Source: Clostridiaceae bacterium (GTDB lineage Bacteria; Bacillota; Clostridia; Peptostreptococcales; Tindalliaceae). From it: 64,000 nucleotides of DNA. Below the pieces are notes generated by a model. That model was not told where the DNA came from and did no database searches. It saw only the letters and a program-made list of their open reading frames with translations. Each line of letters starts with the position of its first letter. The first letter of the stretch is position 1. The position numbers and the translations under genes are program-made. Of the stretch, positions 31,689 to 43,800 are shown in pieces. The stretch covers positions 1 to 64,000 of the forward strand of contig JAABSW010000003.1 of assembly GCA_011390155.1 (NCBI GenBank). Direction: 5' to 3'.

Positions 31689-32816
31689 TTATACGATCAC
31701 CAAATTGTTTCGGTGAACGACTTCGTCATAAGCTTTATACCCAAGTTTTCCGTCGATTTCAGAAGTGTTGAGTCCTTTGATCAGGTCAATGTCAGCTGAA
31801 CTGTAATTGGTGACGCCTCTCGCAAGTTCCTGGCCATCCTGGTTGACCACTGAAACAATCTGCCCTTCACGAAACTCTTGGTTCACCTGGATGATACCGC
31901 TGGGAAGAAGGCTTTTTTGTCGCAGCACAAGGGCTTTCGCTGCACCTTCGTCAATGACCAGTACCCCTGATGGTGTACTGCCAAAGGCAATCCAATGTTT
32001 TCGGGCCTGCAAGGGATGCTGCTTTTCCTGAAACCAGGTGCCAACATCATCGCCACGAATGATTTCATTGATCACACCAGGCCGTGAGCCGTTAACAATA
32101 ACCATGGCAGTGCCGGAAGCGGTGGCAATTTTAGCAGCATTCACTTTCGTAATCATACCCCCTGTTCCCAGGCTTGAACCGGCGCCACCTGCCAGTTTTT
32201 CGATGTGTGGGCTGATTTCTGCAACCGTATGAATCAGCGGAGCGTCCGGTTGTATCCGTGGGTCTGCCTCGCACAAACCTTCGATATCTGATAACAGGAT
32301 CAGCAGATCTGCCTCAGAAATGCTGGCCACGATGGCGGACAACGTATCATTATCGCCCAATTTTATTTCATCAACAGCAATGGCATCATTTTCATTAACG
32401 ATAGGCACAACACCCTGGTCAAGGAGAGAGAAAAAGGCATTGCGCACATGTAGAAATCGGGTGCGATGGTGAATGTCTTCTTTTGTGATCAGAATCTGGG
32501 CCACGATTTTGCCATATTCTGAAAAAAGTTTTTCATACATATGAATCAGGATACCCTGGCCTACCGCTGCTGCCACCTGCTTTTCAGGAATGGTTTTGGG
32601 TCTTGTTTTCAGACCAAGTTTGCCAATGCCGGCACCAATGGAACCTGAAGACACCAGGATGACTTCGTACCCCTGGTTATGAAGATCGGCTATTTGTCGT
32701 ACCACCGATTCCATCTGGGTCAGGTTTAACAACCCGTTGGCATGCGTAATCGTGGAAGTGCCAACTTTGATGACAATGCGTTTCATTTTATTTATACGGT
32801 TTAAACGGTTCATCAA
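31689..32816 (-). CDS. proB: Glutamate 5-kinase (with PUA domain)
   Basis: [46 protein letters not shown]; directly upstream of proA. Confidence 0.95.
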   Translation of the reverse strand: MMNRLNRINKMKRIVIKVGTSTITHANGLLNLTQMESVVRQIADLHNQGYEVILVSSGSIGAGIGKLGLKTRPKTIPEKQVAAAVGQGILIHMYEKLFSEYGKIVAQILITKEDIHHRTRFLHVRNAFFSLLDQGVVPIVNENDAIAVDEIKLGDNDTLSAIVASISEADLLILLSDIEGLCEADPRIQPDAPLIHTVAEISPHIEKLAGGAGSSLGTGGMITKVNAAKIATASGTAMVIVNGSRPGVINEIIRGDDVGTWFQEKQHPLQARKHWIAFGSTPSGVLVIDEGAAKALVLRQKSLLPSGIIQVNQEFREGQIVSVVNQDGQELARGVTNYSSADIDLIKGLNTSEIDGKLGYKAYDEVVHRNNLVIV

Positions 32817-33015
32817 TGCACAACCCTTTCTGTGTTGAAAATTATCCGTGTTTTAACTAATTATTTTAACACAATAAAAGAAGAACGTCACTGAGAATAT
32901 GTTGATGATAATAGGTTGAGGTGCCATCACTTCCATCTCTGATTCATTTTAAAAACAGGATGCTAAATATGATACAATAAAGTGAAATAAACAGGATTCC
33001 AAGAAGGAGACTTCT

Positions 33016-33963
33016 ATGATTAACAATTTTGTGTTTAGCATCAATACGGCGCTACCAATATTTATTGTGATGCTGGTAGGCTTTGGACTGAAGAAGGGCC
33101 GTGTCATTAATGACTTATTTGTGAAAACGGCAAATACATTGGTGTTCTACGTGGCATTGCCAATAAAATTATTTTATGACGTGTCTCAAACAGATTTTTT
33201 AGAATCCTTTGACCGCCACCTTCTGTCTTTTCTCATTGTCGCCACCATGGCAGGGATCGTGCTGAGTTGGCTGGTGGGAAAAACAATTACAAATAATGCG
33301 GCTCAACTAGGGGCGTTTATCCATGGAAGTTTCAGAGGAAATTTTATTTACATAGGGTTTTCATTGGTGGAAAACATTACCGGCAGCCTACACCCCAAAG
33401 TACCAATTATTGCGGCAGTGATGGTACCCCTTTTCAACATATTAGCGGTCTTAATTCTATCCTATACAGCGACGGCTACCAATGCGAAAGGTCGCCTTCG
33501 AAAAACCGTGACCAGTATTTTTCGAAACCCAATGGTTTTGTCCATTGGAGCAGGCATTGTTGCATCCTTATTGTCCTTACGCATACCAGTGTTTATGGCT
33601 AGAACCATGAGCTATTTTTCTGCGTTGACAATCCCTTTGGCATTGATCGCCATCGGGGCTTCCTTTGTAATCAGCAAATCGATGAAAAGCATGAAATCCT
33701 CTCTGGCAGCCAGTATGTTAAAATTGGTGATCCTTCCCCTGGCGGCTGTGACAACAGCCTTCTACCTGGGGTTTCGGGGAGAAGACCTATTGTTAGTATA
33801 TATCTTTTTTGGTGTTCCCACAGCCACCACTTCCTACATCATGACTGTGGCTTTAAAAGGTGACAGCGAAATGGCAGCCAACATCATTATGATCACCACT
33901 GCACTTTCGGTTGTCACCATGACCTTATTTGTCTTTGCCTTTAAGACAATGGGTATTATCTAA
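33016..33963 (+). CDS. AEC family (auxin efflux carrier-like) transporter
   Basis: 315 aa polytopic protein with AEC-type pattern (TALPIFIVMLVGFGLKKG...NTLVFYVALPIKLFYDV). Confidence 0.8.
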   Translation: MINNFVFSINTALPIFIVMLVGFGLKKGRVINDLFVKTANTLVFYVALPIKLFYDVSQTDFLESFDRHLLSFLIVATMAGIVLSWLVGKTITNNAAQLGAFIHGSFRGNFIYIGFSLVENITGSLHPKVPIIAAVMVPLFNILAVLILSYTATATNAKGRLRKTVTSIFRNPMVLSIGAGIVASLLSLRIPVFMARTMSYFSALTIPLALIAIGASFVISKSMKSMKSSLAASMLKLVILPLAAVTTAFYLGFRGEDLLLVYIFFGVPTATTSYIMTVALKGDSEMAANIIMITTALSVVTMTLFVFAFKTMGII

Positions 33964-33981
33964 AAGTGAAGGAGAATGATC

Positions 33982-34815
33982 ATGAAACTGACAGTGTTGA
34001 TGGACAATAACACCTTTGTCGACCAGTATTACCTGGCAGAGCCCGGCCTGTCTTATGAAATTCAGGCAGAAGAAGAGCATATACTTTTTGACGCAGGCTA
34101 TTCTGAAGCAACTTTAAAAAATGCTGAAAAAATGGACCTTAACTGGAAAAACTGGAAAACCATTGTTATTTCCCATGGCCATGCGGACCATACATGGGGA
34201 CTCATACCATTGCTTCAACGGTACAATGAAGAAGCAATGAAAAACAAAGCGCTGCCCAAAGCCACATTGATGGCTCACCCGGAAGCTTTTATCAGTAAAT
34301 GGGAAGGGAATATGGAACTGGGTCTAAATGTGACAACGGAAAGCCTTGAACGGGTTTTTAAACTTGAACTTTCTGCAATGCCTCAATCCATCACTCCGCG
34401 ACTTTTCTATTTGGGGCAAATTCCACGCTCCAACGATTTTGAAAACGCACAGCCCTTTGGAACTGTTGCAGGTAAAGGTGGGCCGGTTGAAGATAAAGTG
34501 GTGGACGACACAGCCCTGGCTTATAAAACGGATAAAGGGCTGGTGGTGATCACCGGGTGTGCCCACGCGGGAATTTGCAACACCATTGAGCAGGCAAAAA
34601 AAGTCTGCCGGGAAGAACGAATCCTTGATGTTATCGGAGGCTTTCACCTGCAACAGGCGTCCCAGTACGTATTGGATAAAACCATCGATTACCTGGAAGT
34701 GCAGGGAATCCGACATCTTTATGCGGCTCATTGCACTGATCTGGCAGCCAAAGTCGCATTGTCAGCAAGGTTAAACGTGAAAGAAGTGGGTGTTGGACTC
34801 GTACTCACCTATTAA
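33982..34815 (+). CDS. Metallo-beta-lactamase fold hydrolase
   Basis: ISHGHADHTWGLIP (HxHxDH), ITGCAHAGICNTIEQA, IGGFHL. Confidence 0.88.
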   Translation: MKLTVLMDNNTFVDQYYLAEPGLSYEIQAEEEHILFDAGYSEATLKNAEKMDLNWKNWKTIVISHGHADHTWGLIPLLQRYNEEAMKNKALPKATLMAHPEAFISKWEGNMELGLNVTTESLERVFKLELSAMPQSITPRLFYLGQIPRSNDFENAQPFGTVAGKGGPVEDKVVDDTALAYKTDKGLVVITGCAHAGICNTIEQAKKVCREERILDVIGGFHLQQASQYVLDKTIDYLEVQGIRHLYAAHCTDLAAKVALSARLNVKEVGVGLVLTY

Positions 34816-35242
34816 CAAAGGCTTTGGCATTTATTACCATTTGGTAAACAAAACCCTTGAAATGACACTCTTTTTAAAAAAGATTCATATAGTTTTATTT
34901 GACTTTTTTTCGGATATGATGTAGAATTTTGACAGAAATAAACAGAAAATTGATGCAATATGAAGTAGTAACAACATTCAACCTGTTTTGTTGCATTTGC
35001 TTAATCAGAAGAACATAATATGCTGAAAAACAATGTGGGTTGAGTGTCATATAAATTCAAAAGAAAGGAGGTAAAAGGCTGTTTGTGAAAAAAAGGGGAT
35101 GCAGGTGTGGAACATTGTTTTATGAAGGTAATTACACTCCTGTTGATAATGGTTATACCTGACTGTCTTTATGAATATTCTTTAATCCCCTTTTATCTGT
35201 CAATGCGAGACAACAACAAACAACAATAAGGGAGGATAATAC

Positions 35243-36706
35243 ATGGATGCATTATTAAATACCCTCGTAGGTTGGTTATGGGGACCCGCAATGCTGGTTT
35301 TGGTACTTGGTTTGGGCGGATATTTCACCATCCGTAGTGGCTTTTGGCAGTTCAGACATTTTGGTCATTCCGTAGGTTATGTCTGGAGCAACTTAACAAG
35401 AGATAAAGCGGACAAAGACGGACAGGGGATCCTGTCTTCCTTCGAGGCCTTCAGTGTGGCCACCGCCGGTGCCATCGGTGTTGGTAACATCGGTGGTGTA
35501 GGTGCCGCCATTGCAGTCGGCGGACCCGGTGCTCTTTTCTGGATGTGGGTTACTGCAATCGTTGGTCTAATGACCAAAATGGTTGAGGTAGCCTTAGCCG
35601 TTCACTATCGCCAGGAGTACAAAAATGGGGATACGTACGGTGGACCCACATACTACCTGGACAAAGGCTGGCACGGCCAGTTAGGCCTTCCCTTCTGGAA
35701 GCCCCTGGCAGTTATCTTTGGCGCTGGTATCTTGTCTTCCTGGTTATTGACCATGCAAACATTCACCGTTGCTGAGTCCATCTCTGCCACCTTTGGTGTT
35801 AACCAGGTGATTGCTGCAACAGGTATTGGTATCTTTATGTACGCTGTAGTACTGGGTGGTATTCCACGGATCGGGCGATTCGCCTCCTACGTGGTACCGT
35901 TCATGGCCGTTTTCTACATTCTTGGTGGTTTGTTCATCATCATCACCAACATCGGACAACTGGGCATGGCCCTTGGCTTAATCTTCAAACATGCATTCCA
36001 ACCCATGGCAGCTGTCGGCGGCTTTGCCGGTGCCACTTTCATGATCGCCATCCGCATGGGTGTTGCCCGTGGGGTATACAGTAATGAAGCTGGTTGGGGT
36101 TCTGCACCAATGGCTCATGCTACCGCGCAGGTTGACCATCCCATTAAGCAGGGTATGTGGGGAATCTTTGAAGTATTTATTGATACTTTATTAGTATGTT
36201 CCATCACCGGTCTGGTTATCATCATGACAGGTGCTTATGACACAGGACTTGCAGGTGCTACCTTAACACTTAACGCCTTCGAAGAGGGTATTGGTTACTG
36301 GGGTGTTGTACTGGTTACCATTGGGGTTGTGCTCTTTGGTTTTACAACCCTTACCGGTTGGTATGCATACTACGAAACGGTACTGGTACACGGATTTGGT
36401 CGTGATTCTCAATTTGCAAAAGTTGTGCTGAACGTCCTAAAGTATGGTTATCCGATTCCTGGCTGGGCACTGGTTGTTTATGCCAACTGGGTAGGTATGC
36501 CGACGGGTACTGTATGGCTGTTTGCTGACTTCAGTGTGGCCATTCCAGTATACGTTAACCTGATTGCCTTGATTCCTCTTAGCCCCAAATTCTTTGAACT
36601 GCTGCGTCACTACAACGCAACTGTTTTGGGTAAAGAGCCTGTTACAGATCAGATTAGAGCTACCAACCTGTTCTGGGTGGAAGGACAACCTTTCAAGTCT
36701 TACTAG
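35243..36706 (+). CDS. Sodium:alanine/glycine symporter (AGCS family)
   Basis: GIGVGNIGGVGAAIAVGGPGALFWMWVTAIVGLMTKMVEVALAVHYR; RGVYSNEAGWGSAPMAHATA. Confidence 0.93.
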   Translation: MDALLNTLVGWLWGPAMLVLVLGLGGYFTIRSGFWQFRHFGHSVGYVWSNLTRDKADKDGQGILSSFEAFSVATAGAIGVGNIGGVGAAIAVGGPGALFWMWVTAIVGLMTKMVEVALAVHYRQEYKNGDTYGGPTYYLDKGWHGQLGLPFWKPLAVIFGAGILSSWLLTMQTFTVAESISATFGVNQVIAATGIGIFMYAVVLGGIPRIGRFASYVVPFMAVFYILGGLFIIITNIGQLGMALGLIFKHAFQPMAAVGGFAGATFMIAIRMGVARGVYSNEAGWGSAPMAHATAQVDHPIKQGMWGIFEVFIDTLLVCSITGLVIIMTGAYDTGLAGATLTLNAFEEGIGYWGVVLVTIGVVLFGFTTLTGWYAYYETVLVHGFGRDSQFAKVVLNVLKYGYPIPGWALVVYANWVGMPTGTVWLFADFSVAIPVYVNLIALIPLSPKFFELLRHYNATVLGKEPVTDQIRATNLFWVEGQPFKSY

Positions 36707-36757
36707 ACACAGGAGTCCTACTATAGTAAGCAAGAACTAAAACATTTCACAAAAAAG

Positions 36758-36790
36758 AAAAGCATAAATTCCACCGGAATTTATGCTTTT
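36758..36790. terminator. Bidirectional-looking intrinsic terminator after the AGCS symporter
   Basis: AAAAGCATAAATTCC-ACC-GGAATTTATGCTTTT perfect 15-bp stem. Confidence 0.8.
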
Positions 36791-36892
36791 CGTATGTGGA
36801 AGGGTGATAATCCTCTTTTGTTTACAGGTTGGATTTTCCAGAGGCAAAAGAGGGTACAACAACCATAGGATAGATCACAGGGAGGAATGAAC

Positions 36893-38269
36893 ATGATTGA
36901 GCGGATGATTACCCATGCGTACCTGCTCACCATGACAGATGAACAGGGTGGCTTGATTTTAGATGGTGCGGTGGCCATGGAGGGTAATGAGATTTTAGCA
37001 GTGGGCCCCACTGATCAATTGAAGGCCGACTTCCAGGCCAAAGAAGAAATTGATGCAAGGGGCAAGGTGGTTATGCCCGGATTGGTAGATGCTCACATTC
37101 ACACCAGTATGGCCTTATACCGAGGTGTTGCCCAGGACACGCATCATTGGTTACAAAAAGGAGTAGGACCCTTTTTTGGTAATATTATGGCTGCTGAAGC
37201 TGTCATAGGGTCCAGGCTAAACATCGTGGAAGGTATTAAGGCGGGCACCACTACTTTCAGCGACTTTGACAACCCCATGCCCCTCATTGCAGAGAACTAT
37301 CAACAGGCAGGGGTTCGTGCCCGCATGACATCAACTGTCAACGCCTTACCCTCCACCCTGCATAAATTGGGCGTGGGTGAATTGTATCCCCTGGACGTTG
37401 CCATCGAACAGGAAAAACTGAAGGAAGCAGTCGCGCTTCTGGAAGAATGGCATGGAAAGGAAAATGGCCGTTTAACCGTGATGATGGGTCCCCAGGGACC
37501 AGACATGGTCACCAAAGAAATGCTTCAGGAAATAAAGAAACTGGCGCAGCAATATAAAACAAAAGTACACATGCATGTGGCCCAGGGAGACCGTGAAATT
37601 AATCAGGTCATTAAGCGGTATGGGGTACGAACCATTCCCTGGCTTGATGAAATTGGCTACCTGGATCACCAGTTAATCGCCATTCATTTGACAGAAGCCT
37701 ATGACGAAGAAGCAGCCCTTCTGGCCAGGCGAGGGGCCAGTATGATCCACTGTCCAGGAAGTATCGGAGTCATTGACGGCATAGTACCTCCCGTAATGGC
37801 ATTTCTGGACGCCGGTGGAACGGCAGGGTTGGGATCGGACAATGCCCCGGGAAATAATTGTAATAATATCTTTAATGAAATGAAAGCCGCTGCAGTATAT
37901 AATAAAATAAAGGCAAAGGATCCAACGGTGATGACAGCTTATAAGGTTATGCGCATGGCCACCATTGAAGGCGCCAAGGCCATTGGACTTGACCATGAGA
38001 CGGGTTCCCTGGAACCGGGTAAGAAAGCAGACATGATCATCATCAACATGAAAGAACCGAACCTATCGCCTGTCATCCTGGAACCTGTCTGCAACATTAT
38101 TCCTAACCTGGTTTATTCCGGTAGAGGGCATGAGGTTGAAACGGTTATTGTTGATGGCAGAAAAATTATGGAACACCGTAAAATACTCACCCTAAATGAA
38201 GAGCAGGTGGTGAACGAGGCCCAGGAAGCTGCTACAAAGCTGGCAGAAAGGGTTTCAACGTTATTGTAG
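36893..38269 (+). CDS. Amidohydrolase / TrzN-AtzA-like deaminase family
   Basis: GLVDAHIHTSMALYRGVAQD; HMHVAQ; GLGSDNAPGNN; LEPGKKADMIIINM. Confidence 0.88.
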   Translation: MIERMITHAYLLTMTDEQGGLILDGAVAMEGNEILAVGPTDQLKADFQAKEEIDARGKVVMPGLVDAHIHTSMALYRGVAQDTHHWLQKGVGPFFGNIMAAEAVIGSRLNIVEGIKAGTTTFSDFDNPMPLIAENYQQAGVRARMTSTVNALPSTLHKLGVGELYPLDVAIEQEKLKEAVALLEEWHGKENGRLTVMMGPQGPDMVTKEMLQEIKKLAQQYKTKVHMHVAQGDREINQVIKRYGVRTIPWLDEIGYLDHQLIAIHLTEAYDEEAALLARRGASMIHCPGSIGVIDGIVPPVMAFLDAGGTAGLGSDNAPGNNCNNIFNEMKAAAVYNKIKAKDPTVMTAYKVMRMATIEGAKAIGLDHETGSLEPGKKADMIIINMKEPNLSPVILEPVCNIIPNLVYSGRGHEVETVIVDGRKIMEHRKILTLNEEQVVNEAQEAATKLAERVSTLL

Positions 38270-38291
38270 GAAACCATAAGGAGGAAATTAC

Positions 38292-39482
38292 ATGGATTGG
38301 CTTACGAACATCAAGGAAGAAATCAATGAACTGAAAGATGAATTGATTGGCATCCGAAGAGACCTACACCAACATCCGGAACTGGGATTTGAAGAACACC
38401 GAACGGCTGACATTGTTGAAACCTATCTGGAAAAAAATGGTATCCAAGCCAGTCGCGTGGGAGGCACTGGCGTGGTGGGATTGTTGGAAGGCAGCTCCCC
38501 GGGCCCAGTCTTAATGCTGCGGTGTGACCTGGACGCCCTTCCTGTTCAGGAAACAGCAGATGTCCCTTTCAAATCTGCCATTGATGGAAAAATGCACGCC
38601 TGTGGCCATGACGGTCACACCTCCATGATGATGGTGGCAGCCAAGGTTCTGGCACGGCACCGGGAAGAATTGGCAGGGACTGTGAAGTTTGTCTTCCAGC
38701 CCAACGAAGAGGATGCCGGCGCCGACATCATCATTGAAGAAGGGGTTATGGAAAATCCTAGAGTGGATGCAGCAGTGGGACTGCACCTGTGGTCACCACT
38801 GCCAACGGGAAAAGTGGGCATAACAGCAGGGCCCCTTATGGCATCAAGCTATTACTTCTGGCTCACCATTCATGGCAAGGGAGGTCATGGCGGTGCCCCG
38901 CACCTGTCAAAAGACCCGGTATACTGTGCCAATCAGGTGATGAATGCGGTTCAGTCCATCCAAACACGGGAGTATGATGTGTTGGAACCCACACTTATCA
39001 CTTTTTGTCAGGTGAACGCCGGATCATCACCCATCATCATTCCGGACAAAATTCAGATGGCAGGGTCAATACGATGCCTTCATGATAAAGACGAACAAGT
39101 ACGTGAACGCTTCGAAGCCATCACGTCACACATGTGCGACCTGCACGGAACAACCTATGAGCTGACCTTTAAATGCGGCAATGAATTACTGGACAATGAC
39201 CTGGAAATGACCAAAATGGTCAGGGAAGCAGCCATTGATGCGGCAGGAACTGACTGTTTGGTTGAAAACAACCTTCAGGTGATGCTGGGTGAAGATTTTG
39301 CAGCTTTTGCAAAACTGGTTCCCAGTACCTTCATTTTCCTGGGAATTGCGGATGAAGAGAAACAAACCAACATGCCCCATCATCATCCGGCTTTCAAGCT
39401 GGACGAGGATGCATTACCCATGGGAGTTGAACTGCATGTTAGAACTGCTGCCGCCTACTTAAAACCACAACAGAAGTTTTAA
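38292..39482 (+). CDS. M20 family amidohydrolase / aminoacylase-like peptidase
   Basis: IRRDLHQHPELGFEEHRT; MHACGHDGHTSMM; GEDFAAF. Confidence 0.92.
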   Translation: MDWLTNIKEEINELKDELIGIRRDLHQHPELGFEEHRTADIVETYLEKNGIQASRVGGTGVVGLLEGSSPGPVLMLRCDLDALPVQETADVPFKSAIDGKMHACGHDGHTSMMMVAAKVLARHREELAGTVKFVFQPNEEDAGADIIIEEGVMENPRVDAAVGLHLWSPLPTGKVGITAGPLMASSYYFWLTIHGKGGHGGAPHLSKDPVYCANQVMNAVQSIQTREYDVLEPTLITFCQVNAGSSPIIIPDKIQMAGSIRCLHDKDEQVRERFEAITSHMCDLHGTTYELTFKCGNELLDNDLEMTKMVREAAIDAAGTDCLVENNLQVMLGEDFAAFAKLVPSTFIFLGIADEEKQTNMPHHHPAFKLDEDALPMGVELHVRTAAAYLKPQQKF

Positions 39483-39580
39483 GATGTATTTTCAATAATA
39501 GTAATTCTCTTATGGCTGTAGATATCGCCTGGGTGATTGTCACCGGATCAATGAGATGTAGTGGGAAAGAGGTTGGATGA

Positions 39581-40834
39581 ATGAATGTATATTTGCATCG
39601 TGGGAAGGATAGAATTCCAGGAGGGTGGCTGGCAGTTTATTTGCTTTTATTGTCCCTCGTAATATTTCTGAACACAGCCTGCACTGCACCTGAGGATCCA
39701 GTGGAAAAAACCATTCGACCTGTGAGGGTAATCCTGGCTTCCCTGGAAGAACATGAAGAGACCATCATGATGACGGGAGAAGTTTTGCCAGGGGAAACAA
39801 GGCATATTAGTTTTTTGGTCTCCGGACGTATTGATGAGTTGTTTGTGGAAAAAGAAGAGGTTATCAACCCTGATACAGTACTTGGCACAGTGGATGACCT
39901 TGATTACCAGAGGGCATTACAAGGGGCCCGGGCCAACTTTCAGGCTGCCCAGGCAAACCTTGATAAAGCGGTGGCCGGAGCCACCCAGGAAGAGTTGCTT
40001 GAGATGGAGCTCCAGCTAAAAAAAGCCAGGGAGGCCTATGAGTATGCCAACCAACAATTAGACAGGCTGGAAAACCTATACCAGGCTGGTGGTATATCCC
40101 AGGCAGACCTTGACCGGACAACAATGGAAACTGCAGCAGCTGAAGCTTCTTATCAACAGGCTGAAGCCCAGTATCAGCAATTGGTTAATGGAACCAGACC
40201 TGAAGATATATCTGCGCTGGCAGCCCTGAGAGATGCAGCGGGGGCCGAAGTGAGCCATTTTGATACCCAGGTGGAGAGAACAACACTTTACGCGTCACAC
40301 AATGGTACGGTGGCAGAATTGTTTTATCAGCAGGGTGAAATCTATCGCCAGGGCACTCCTTTTTTGACATTGAACAGCCATGACAATATTGTTCGTGTCA
40401 GCGTCAGTCGTCAACAACTGGCACATGTTAACACCGGGGACAGTGTGAATGTGCTGCATGATGAAGGGGGCATTGAAGGGGTGATCACTATGGTTTCAAG
40501 CAACCCTGATCCGTTAACCCGGACTTATCGTGTTGAGGTGGAATTGCCCGCCCCCTCCCTTACCCTGGGAGAACTGGTACAAGTTGAATTTACTACAAAA
40601 GGTGCGTTAGGGACACCATTACCAATGAAAGCGGTGCTGGCAGGAAACCCTGATTATGTCTACGTCATTGAAAAAGAAACGGCAAAACAGGTCCCAGTAA
40701 ACCTTCAGCAACTGGATGGTTCCACCATATGGGTGACGGGTTTGTATGAAGGTCAACATGTTGTGGTTGAAGGAATGCACCTTCTTTCTCACGGTGAAAC
40801 AGTGCGGGTGGTGGAAATAGGTGATAGCCCATGA
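39581..40834 (+). CDS. RND efflux periplasmic adaptor (HlyD/MFP)
   Basis: Lipoprotein-like N-terminus (LNTACTAPE), long coiled coil and barrel-sandwich hybrid pattern; overlaps the RND permease gene. Confidence 0.88.
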   Translation: MNVYLHRGKDRIPGGWLAVYLLLLSLVIFLNTACTAPEDPVEKTIRPVRVILASLEEHEETIMMTGEVLPGETRHISFLVSGRIDELFVEKEEVINPDTVLGTVDDLDYQRALQGARANFQAAQANLDKAVAGATQEELLEMELQLKKAREAYEYANQQLDRLENLYQAGGISQADLDRTTMETAAAEASYQQAEAQYQQLVNGTRPEDISALAALRDAAGAEVSHFDTQVERTTLYASHNGTVAELFYQQGEIYRQGTPFLTLNSHDNIVRVSVSRQQLAHVNTGDSVNVLHDEGGIEGVITMVSSNPDPLTRTYRVEVELPAPSLTLGELVQVEFTTKGALGTPLPMKAVLAGNPDYVYVIEKETAKQVPVNLQQLDGSTIWVTGLYEGQHVVVEGMHLLSHGETVRVVEIGDSP

Positions 40835-43800
40835 CAAGAATCTTACGCGCTGTTTTGCGTCATCGATTGGTAGTAGGTTTACTGGCGGTGATCATTGTCA
40901 TCGCAGGTCTTCTCAATTATTACATCACACCGAAACAGGAATACCCGGACATTAAACCACCCATGGCCATGGTCACAACCCTTTATCCGGGAGCCATCCC
41001 GGAAGACGTGGAACGGCTGGTCACGAGAAAAATTGAAGAAGAAGTTGAAACCATTCCAGGGTACAAAAGATCCCAGTCAAGGTCGATGAATGGTTTTTCC
41101 GTTGTGGTGGTTGAACTTGAGTATGGAACACCCGTGGATGAAACCTGGCAGGATCTGAGAAACCAGATGGCAGATCTGCGAAGTGAATTACCCAGTGAAA
41201 TACAGGAGATACACATCAATACAGAGTTGGATAAAACAGCCGGTTTTATTTTTGCTTTGTCCAGCGACGTCCACGATATGAGATTATTGATGCCTCTTGC
41301 AGAGCAACTAAAGGAATCATTAACAGAGCTCTCAGGGGTGACAAATGTTGAAGTAATGGGAGATATTGAAAAGCAGATACGGGTACGCATCAATACCAGT
41401 GAATTAAACCGGTTGCCAGTATCCCTGAACCAAATCAGTGAGATGATTCAGGCCCAGGCAGCGTCAATCCCACTGGGAGAACTGTCCCCCTCGCCAGGTG
41501 AAAGGGTTCGGGTCAATGTCAGCAGGGGCATTCAGAGTGTGGAGGATGTTTCACAGTTGATTGTTTTGGCGTCTCCAGAAACAGGAGAAACACTATCTCT
41601 TGGTCAAATTGCAGATATTCAGCTGATAGAAAAGGAAGACCAGCAAGAAATCTGGCATGAAGGTAAGCCGGCAGTGATCATCACTGGGTACTTTGCAGAA
41701 GAGCGAAACGTGCTTTTCATTGGTAACGAAATCCAGGGCGTTTTTGATGATTATCTTCATTCGTTGCCCCAGGGAGTGTTGTTGGAAAAGCTGCTTTTTC
41801 AGCCGGATGATATTTCGCGGAATGTCAATTCGTTTGCCTTGAATCTACTGCAGGGCATTGTATTTGTGGTCATTGTTGTGTTTCTTGGTATGGGTTTGAG
41901 AAATTCCATGGTCGTGTCCAGTGCCATACCTTTATCCATACTTATGACCTTTACATTATTGCAGATGTTTGACATTATGATACACCAAATGTCCATTGCA
42001 GCACTGATCATTGCGTTAGGTATGTTGGTAGACAATGCCATCGTTGTGTCGGATGCCATTCAGGTACGGATCGATTTAGGTGAGGAACGGGTGGTTGCCT
42101 GTATACGAGGCACAAGAGATGTTTCAGTGCCAGTACTCACGTCCACACTGACAACAGTAGGTGCTTTTTTACCACTGCTCATGTTGAATTCCATCGCTGG
42201 TGAATACATAAAGAGTGTCCCACAGATAGTGATCATTGCCTTGGCATCATCTTACCTGGTTTCTGTCTTTTTTGTACCGACAGCGGCGTTGCTGTTTTTT
42301 AAACCTCAAATAAATAAAGGGCGCACACAAAAAGTTAGGGAAACATTTTACCGTCTGGTAGACAGAGGTATTAACAATCCACGCAGCAGCCTAACACTCT
42401 TGGCACTGATGGCTGTCATAACAGTGTTCCTGGGACTTCAACTGGGGTTACAGTTTTTTCCCAAGGCAGACACAGATTTGGTTTACATTGATATTCATAC
42501 CGAATTGGACCAGGGTTCTTCCCACACGGCTCATGTAGCCCATCAAGTGGATGAAATACTGGCACAATACCCGGAAGTGACACAACAAAGTATCTCTGTC
42601 AGCCATGGATTTCCTAAATTTTACAACACTCTGCCTGTCCCCAGTCAGTCCAGGAATTATGGACAGATTGTCTTCCGTACAGACCTTGAAAAAAGCAACC
42701 AGTTCAAAAACATGATGCAGTTTACCAATGCCCTGCAGCGACAGATGGATCATGAAATTCTTGGCGCCCGGGTGGAGGTTAAACTCCTGGAACAGGCGGA
42801 TCCCATTGCAGCCCCTGTGTTGGCGCGGGTAAGTGGCGGATCAGATGAAGAAAGACAACAGGCGGCCCAATACATACGCCATGAACTGGAAGCCATAGAA
42901 GGCACCATCAATGTGCAGGATGATTTCAGGGAGTTTGTGTACGAGTACCAGGTTACACCGAATGATCTGGCTTCATTGCGATTGGGCATAACACGCCAGC
43001 AAATAGCGGGAGAGCTTAGCCTGGCCATGATGGGGCGAGAGGTGACCAATGTGACCATGGACGACAGTGAAGTGGACGTTTACCTGGAAAGTGATTTGCG
43101 TGATGATGATCAACTGGCCTCCTTTGGCATTATGTCAAATATTACAGGACAGAAGGTGCCACTGCATCAAATGGCGGTCATTGATGCCCTTCCCCGGTTA
43201 ACGGAAATTCGTAAAGAAAGTGGGTTAAAAACCATCATTGTCAAAAGTGACGTGGTGGATGGCTACAACGCTGTGGCAATCCAGAGCAGACTCCAGCAGA
43301 TCATTGAAGACAAAATGCCGGAGGGTATTGTTATCACCTACGCGGGAGAACGGGAAGAAATTGTTAAGTATTTTGGTGAAGTAGGTGTTTCAGCTATTTT
43401 TGCTGTGATGATCATTCTCATGATCCTTGTGCTGCAGTTTGGAGGTTTGAGGCTGCCCCTGTTGATTTTGCTGACAATACCATTTTCAGCCGTTGGATCA
43501 ATCGCTGGGCTGTGGGTCTTCAACCAGCCCTTGTCTTTTACTGCCTTATTAGGGTTGGTCAGTTTGTTTGGAATTGTTGTTAACAATGCCATTATCTTAC
43601 TGGACTACATTGAATATGAAGTTAAACAAGGTAAACTGCCCCTGGAAGCCTGTCGGCGTGCAGTGGCACTGAGACTAAGACCCATCCTGCTGACCACTAC
43701 CACCACCATTATGGGGCTGGTTCCCCTGATTTTGTCAGGAAGCCATCTGTTTACTCCCATGGCCGTAGCCCTCATGTCCGGGCTGGCCGTGTCTACATTT

